NCBI GenBank assembly: GCA_017418585.1
Contig: JAFONG010000033.1
Span: 1-7,463, forward strand
Source: Erysipelotrichaceae bacterium
GTDB taxonomy: Bacteria; Bacillota_I; Bacilli_A; Erysipelotrichales; Erysipelotrichaceae
DNA: 7,463 bases
Reading direction: 5' to 3'
Of the stretch, positions 5,456-7,463 are shown piece after piece. Under the pieces are notes generated by a model. The model ran no database searches, was not told where the DNA came from, and worked only from the letters and a program-made list of their open reading frames with translations. Position numbers and translations under genes: made by a program. The stretch's first letter is position 1. Each line of letters opens with the position of its first letter.

Positions 5456-6390
5456 TTTTTGAATGGTCCTATATTTCGGCTATTATTTCTTCTACCCTCC
5501 GGATGTGTTCTCCGATCCTGCTGTGTTCTTTGGCCGCGGCGGTCTGTTCCAAGGCCGGCGTATTCAACATCGCCATGGAAGGCTGCATGATGGTCAGCGC
5601 TTTCTTTGCGATCGTCGTGAACTACTACAGCGGAGGAAGCGTTCTGCTGGCTATCCTTGCGGGTATTCTCAGCAGCATGCTGATATCGGCCGTTCTGGCT
5701 GTTCTGATCATCAGACTGAAGGCTTCCCCGGTTGTCGCCGGCATGGCAATCAATACGATGAGCGGCGGTCTTACGACATATCTGATGTATGTATTCTTTC
5801 ATACCAAAGGTCTCTTCCAGAATCCGACATTGAACGGATTAAGCAAACTGACGCCGTTCTTCGCTTCCGCTTTCCCGGAGCTGGCACAGATGTTTTACGG
5901 ACTGACCACTGTCGATTATCTTTCCTGGATCATCGCGATCCTGGTTCAGGTTTTCCTCTACCGGACGGTGATCGGCTACCGGATCAGGGCGATCGGCATT
6001 AATCCGGAAGCGGCAAGAAGCCTTGGTACCCCGGTAGAAAAATACCAGTTCTGGACGATGACGCTATCCGGAATCTTCTGCGGTCTGGCCGGCGTTCTGC
6101 TGTCGATGGGTTCTGTTACCCTGTTTATCCAGAATATTACCAGCGGAAAAGGCTATATTGCGATGACGGCAAACAATCTGGGCAAGTCCCATCCGCTGGG
6201 TGTTGCCGCAGCAAGTCTGTTCTTCGGTGCCTGCCAATCGCTGGGAAGTTTCCTGCAGCAGGCGGGACTAAAGGGACAGATCACCGGTTCGATTCCGTAC
6301 GCGGCAACCGTTCTGGCTTCTGTCGTCAGTTCGATCCGATACCGCAGGCAGAAGGAAAAGAAGATCAGAGAAGCGATTTCGGAAAACTAG
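5452..6390 (+). CDS. Nucleoside ABC transporter permease 2 (YufQ/NupQ-like)
   Basis: A 312-residue membrane protein and partner of the preceding permease. Near the N-terminus it has GVFNIAMEG (37-45), close to the GxxNIGxEG pattern typical of this permease type. The coupling loop is at about 175-195 (GYRIRAIGINPEAARSLGTPV), and GKGYIAMTANNLGKSHPLG (232-250) matches the conserved late loop. Hydrophobic segments lie roughly at 8-32, 45-57, 62-88, 92-115, 157-172, 201-221, 248-268 and 280-295. The C-terminal tail is strongly basic (RYRRQKEKKIR). The ATG shares bases with the upstream TGA (ATGA overlap), and AGGAGG at 5436-5441 lies 10 nt before it, so translation is probably coupled. Only 17 nt separate its stop from the phosphoesterase start. 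Confidence 0.92.
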   Translation: MIFEWSYISAIISSTLRMCSPILLCSLAAAVCSKAGVFNIAMEGCMMVSAFFAIVVNYYSGGSVLLAILAGILSSMLISAVLAVLIIRLKASPVVAGMAINTMSGGLTTYLMYVFFHTKGLFQNPTLNGLSKLTPFFASAFPELAQMFYGLTTVDYLSWIIAILVQVFLYRTVIGYRIRAIGINPEAARSLGTPVEKYQFWTMTLSGIFCGLAGVLLSMGSVTLFIQNITSGKGYIAMTANNLGKSHPLGVAAASLFFGACQSLGSFLQQAGLKGQITGSIPYAATVLASVVSSIRYRRQKEKKIREAISEN

Positions 6391-6407
6391 AAAGAGGGAA
6401 AAGAGAT

Positions 6408-7196
6408 TTGAAATTTCTGCATATATCCGATCTGCATAAACTGAACGATTATACGGATAAGGGAGGGATCTATCACAATATCCTGGAGAGGATGAGCGAT
6501 CCTTTTGTGCAACTGAAGAAACTGCTCCGGAATAGAGACGATGTTTTCGATTTCGTCATCGTATCGGGAGATATTTGCGAGTACGGAGATGCGGAAGATT
6601 ATCTTTCGGTGAAGAAACATCTGGAGTGTCTTTTTTCCTGTCCTGTCTTTGTCTGCAGCGGCAATCATGACAACAAAGAAAAACTGATACAGGTTTTCGG
6701 CAAAAAGACGGTTCAGGGAGAGCTGTTTGAAGAGATACTGCTGGATGAGATCCGGATCATTCTGTTTGACAGTTCTCATCCGGAATACAATGACGGTTAT
6801 ATTTCCGGACAGACATGTACACTGCTGAAAGAAGCGCTGGAAAGAGAATGCAGCCTGCCGACCATAGCGGTCACGCACCACCACCTGCTGAAAGAACAGT
6901 TTGCGATGCCTTGTGCCGCATATCCGAAGGAATTTCAAGACATCGTTGCCGGTTCAGATCTGCTTGCCATCCTGACCGGACATACGCATCATATCTACCA
7001 TGGAACATTTGCAGGAAAAGAATACCATACGACGGGCAGTCTATCCTTTGCAGCCGACACGACAGAACGGGGGCTGCGTTTCTACGAACACCCTTCAGCA
7101 GTCATTTATACCTATGATCAGGGAAAGCTGATATGGGAGGATCTGGATTCAAAGGAAAAAGACAAAGAACTGGAATTATGGATAGAAGACCGCTAG
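6408..7196 (+). CDS. Calcineurin-like metallophosphoesterase (class III cyclic-nucleotide phosphodiesterase-like)
   Basis: A 262-residue cytoplasmic hydrolase (no signal peptide) with all five metal-site motifs of the calcineurin-like superfamily. These are D8-x-H10 (ISDLH), G54-D55 (VSGDICEYG), G85-N86-H87-D88, H157 (THHH) and G191-H192-T193-H194 (GHTHH). This order, D-x-H / GD / GNHD / H / GHTH, is that of bacterial class III phosphodiesterases such as CpdA/Icc. Other members cleave different phosphodiesters or monoesters, so the substrate is open. The start is TTG at 6408, chosen because GAGGG (6394-6398) precedes it by 9 nt and the motif-I strand KFLHISDLH begins at once; no ATG fits. It is the last gene of the nucleoside-importer operon, and its stop codon lies in the loop of the operon terminator. 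A role in processing nucleotides linked to imported nucleosides, or in signal turnover, is inference. Confidence 0.85.
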   Translation: MKFLHISDLHKLNDYTDKGGIYHNILERMSDPFVQLKKLLRNRDDVFDFVIVSGDICEYGDAEDYLSVKKHLECLFSCPVFVCSGNHDNKEKLIQVFGKKTVQGELFEEILLDEIRIILFDSSHPEYNDGYISGQTCTLLKEALERECSLPTIAVTHHHLLKEQFAMPCAAYPKEFQDIVAGSDLLAILTGHTHHIYHGTFAGKEYHTTGSLSFAADTTERGLRFYEHPSAVIYTYDQGKLIWEDLDSKEKDKELELWIEDR

Positions 7197-7210
7197 AGGT
7201 CTTCTTTTTT
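7184..7210 (+). terminator. Intrinsic terminator of the nucleoside operon, overlapping a stop codon
   Basis: An 8-bp stem AGAAGACC (7184-7191) / GGTCTTCT (7198-7205) encloses a 6-nt loop that contains the TAG stop (7194-7196) of the phosphoesterase gene. A run of six T follows (7205-7210). A terminating ribosome would sit on the stem, so the hairpin should form best when translation is sparse or after ribosome release. Confidence 0.85.
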
Positions 7211-7222
7211 ATTGATTCAAGG

Positions 7223-7228
7223 TATAAT
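7223..7228 (+). promoter_or_regulatory. -10 box of the flavodoxin-family gene
   Basis: A consensus TATAAT lies 23 bp before the start codon. At 17-bp spacing the -35 would fall inside the right arm of the upstream terminator (7200-7205, TCTTCT), which is a poor match. The promoter is therefore weak, activator-dependent, or defined mostly by its -10. Confidence 0.5.
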
Positions 7229-7250
7229 GATTAAGAAGGAGTTTAACGTT

Positions 7251-7463
7251 ATGAAAACACTGATCGCTTACTTTTCCCATGTAGGAGAGAACCTGCAGGA
7301 CAACGAGGTTGTCGTACTGACAAAAGGCAATACCGAGGTCATTGCCGAGAAGATCGCCGAACTGACTAAAGGAGATCTGTACAAGATCGAAGAAGAGGAT
7401 CCTTATCCGTTTGCTTATGACGACTGTGTCAGAAGAGCCAGAAGAGAAGACGAGAACAACGAA
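7251..7463 (+). CDS. Flavodoxin-family protein, N-terminal part (3' truncated by window edge)
   Basis: An open frame of 71 codons from an ATG to the window end, preceded by AAGGAG (7236-7241) at 9-nt spacing. The product begins MKTLIAYFSHVGEN, the first beta strand and start of the FMN phosphate-binding loop of flavodoxins. Next come a short insertion, then KGNTEVIAEKIAEL (helix 1, residues 25-38) and DLYKIEEEDPYPFAYDDC. The split FMN loop, with the GNTE part separated from the first strand, resembles the flavodoxin_4-type proteins often seen in gut Bacillota. It would carry electrons through bound FMN in the cytoplasm; the redox partner is unknown. It lies beyond a terminator and has its own -10, so it is probably a separate transcription unit. 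The C-terminal half, with the second FMN loop, is outside the window. Confidence 0.85.
   Translation, partial: MKTLIAYFSHVGENLQDNEVVVLTKGNTEVIAEKIAELTKGDLYKIEEEDPYPFAYDDCVRRARREDENNE

Noticed and set aside
5463..6002. A 179-codon plus-strand frame within permease 2
   Set aside because: Its product is rich in Arg/Gly/His and is not membrane-like, while the overlapping frame carries the conserved permease motifs and the ATGA coupling to the previous gene.
6387..6938. A 183-codon open frame on the minus strand opposite the phosphoesterase
   Set aside because: The plus-strand frame contains all five metal-site motifs. The antisense product has low-complexity Phe/Gln/Arg-rich composition and no recognisable domain.
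1..7463. Mobile elements, CRISPR arrays, tRNA or rRNA genes, toxin-antitoxin or phage genes
   Set aside because: No direct-repeat arrays, transposase motifs, terminal repeats, cloverleaf signatures or phage-like proteins were seen. Genes are tightly packed and look chromosomal throughout.

Overview
The window looks like a chromosomal segment from a low-to-moderate-GC Bacillota (Firmicutes). Supporting signs are strong AGGAGG-type ribosome sites, GTG and TTG starts, U-tailed hairpin terminators, a lipobox-type substrate-binding lipoprotein, and an rlmB gene followed directly by a SigH-like sigma factor (in Bacillus, rlmB lies just upstream of yacP and sigH). An Erysipelotrichia-like relative is my guess, but the sequence alone does not settle it.

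Layout. (1) 2-319: the 3' end of a SpoU-family 23S rRNA 2'-O-methyltransferase (rlmB), followed by a short intrinsic terminator. (2) 402-971: a SigH-like sigma-70 family factor, whose end overlaps the end of the next gene by 16 bp. (3) 956-1651, minus strand: a Crp/Fnr-superfamily regulator that most resembles the YeiL family. (4) 1652-1755: a compact divergent control region. It holds a perfect 28-bp palindrome (1667-1694), an extended -10 promoter reading right, and a promoter reading left into the regulator. (5) 1756-6390: a complete BMP/PnrA-type nucleoside ABC importer (substrate-binding lipoprotein, double-NBD ATPase, two permeases). A strong intrinsic terminator separates the lipoprotein gene from the rest. 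(6) 6408-7196: a calcineurin-like metallophosphoesterase attached to the end of the operon with a TTG start. Its stop codon lies in the loop of the operon terminator. (7) 7251-end: the 5' part of a flavodoxin-family gene with its own -10 box and ribosome site.

How the parts may work together. The lipoprotein would capture a purine or pyrimidine nucleoside (or a related ligand) outside the cell, and the ATPase and two permeases would import it. The metallophosphoesterase may act on a nucleotide or cyclic nucleotide made from, or related to, the imported compound. The YeiL-like regulator is transcribed away from the operon, with the large palindrome between them. If transcription of the lipoprotein gene begins near 1722, as the -10 box predicts, the palindrome is centred at -41.5, the classical position for a class II Crp/Fnr activator. 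The same palindrome covers the predicted -35 and spacer of the regulator's own promoter, so autoregulation is likely. The most interesting part of the window is this probable regulator-operator-transporter unit. The regulator lacks the usual cAMP-contacting Arg, so its signal is unknown.
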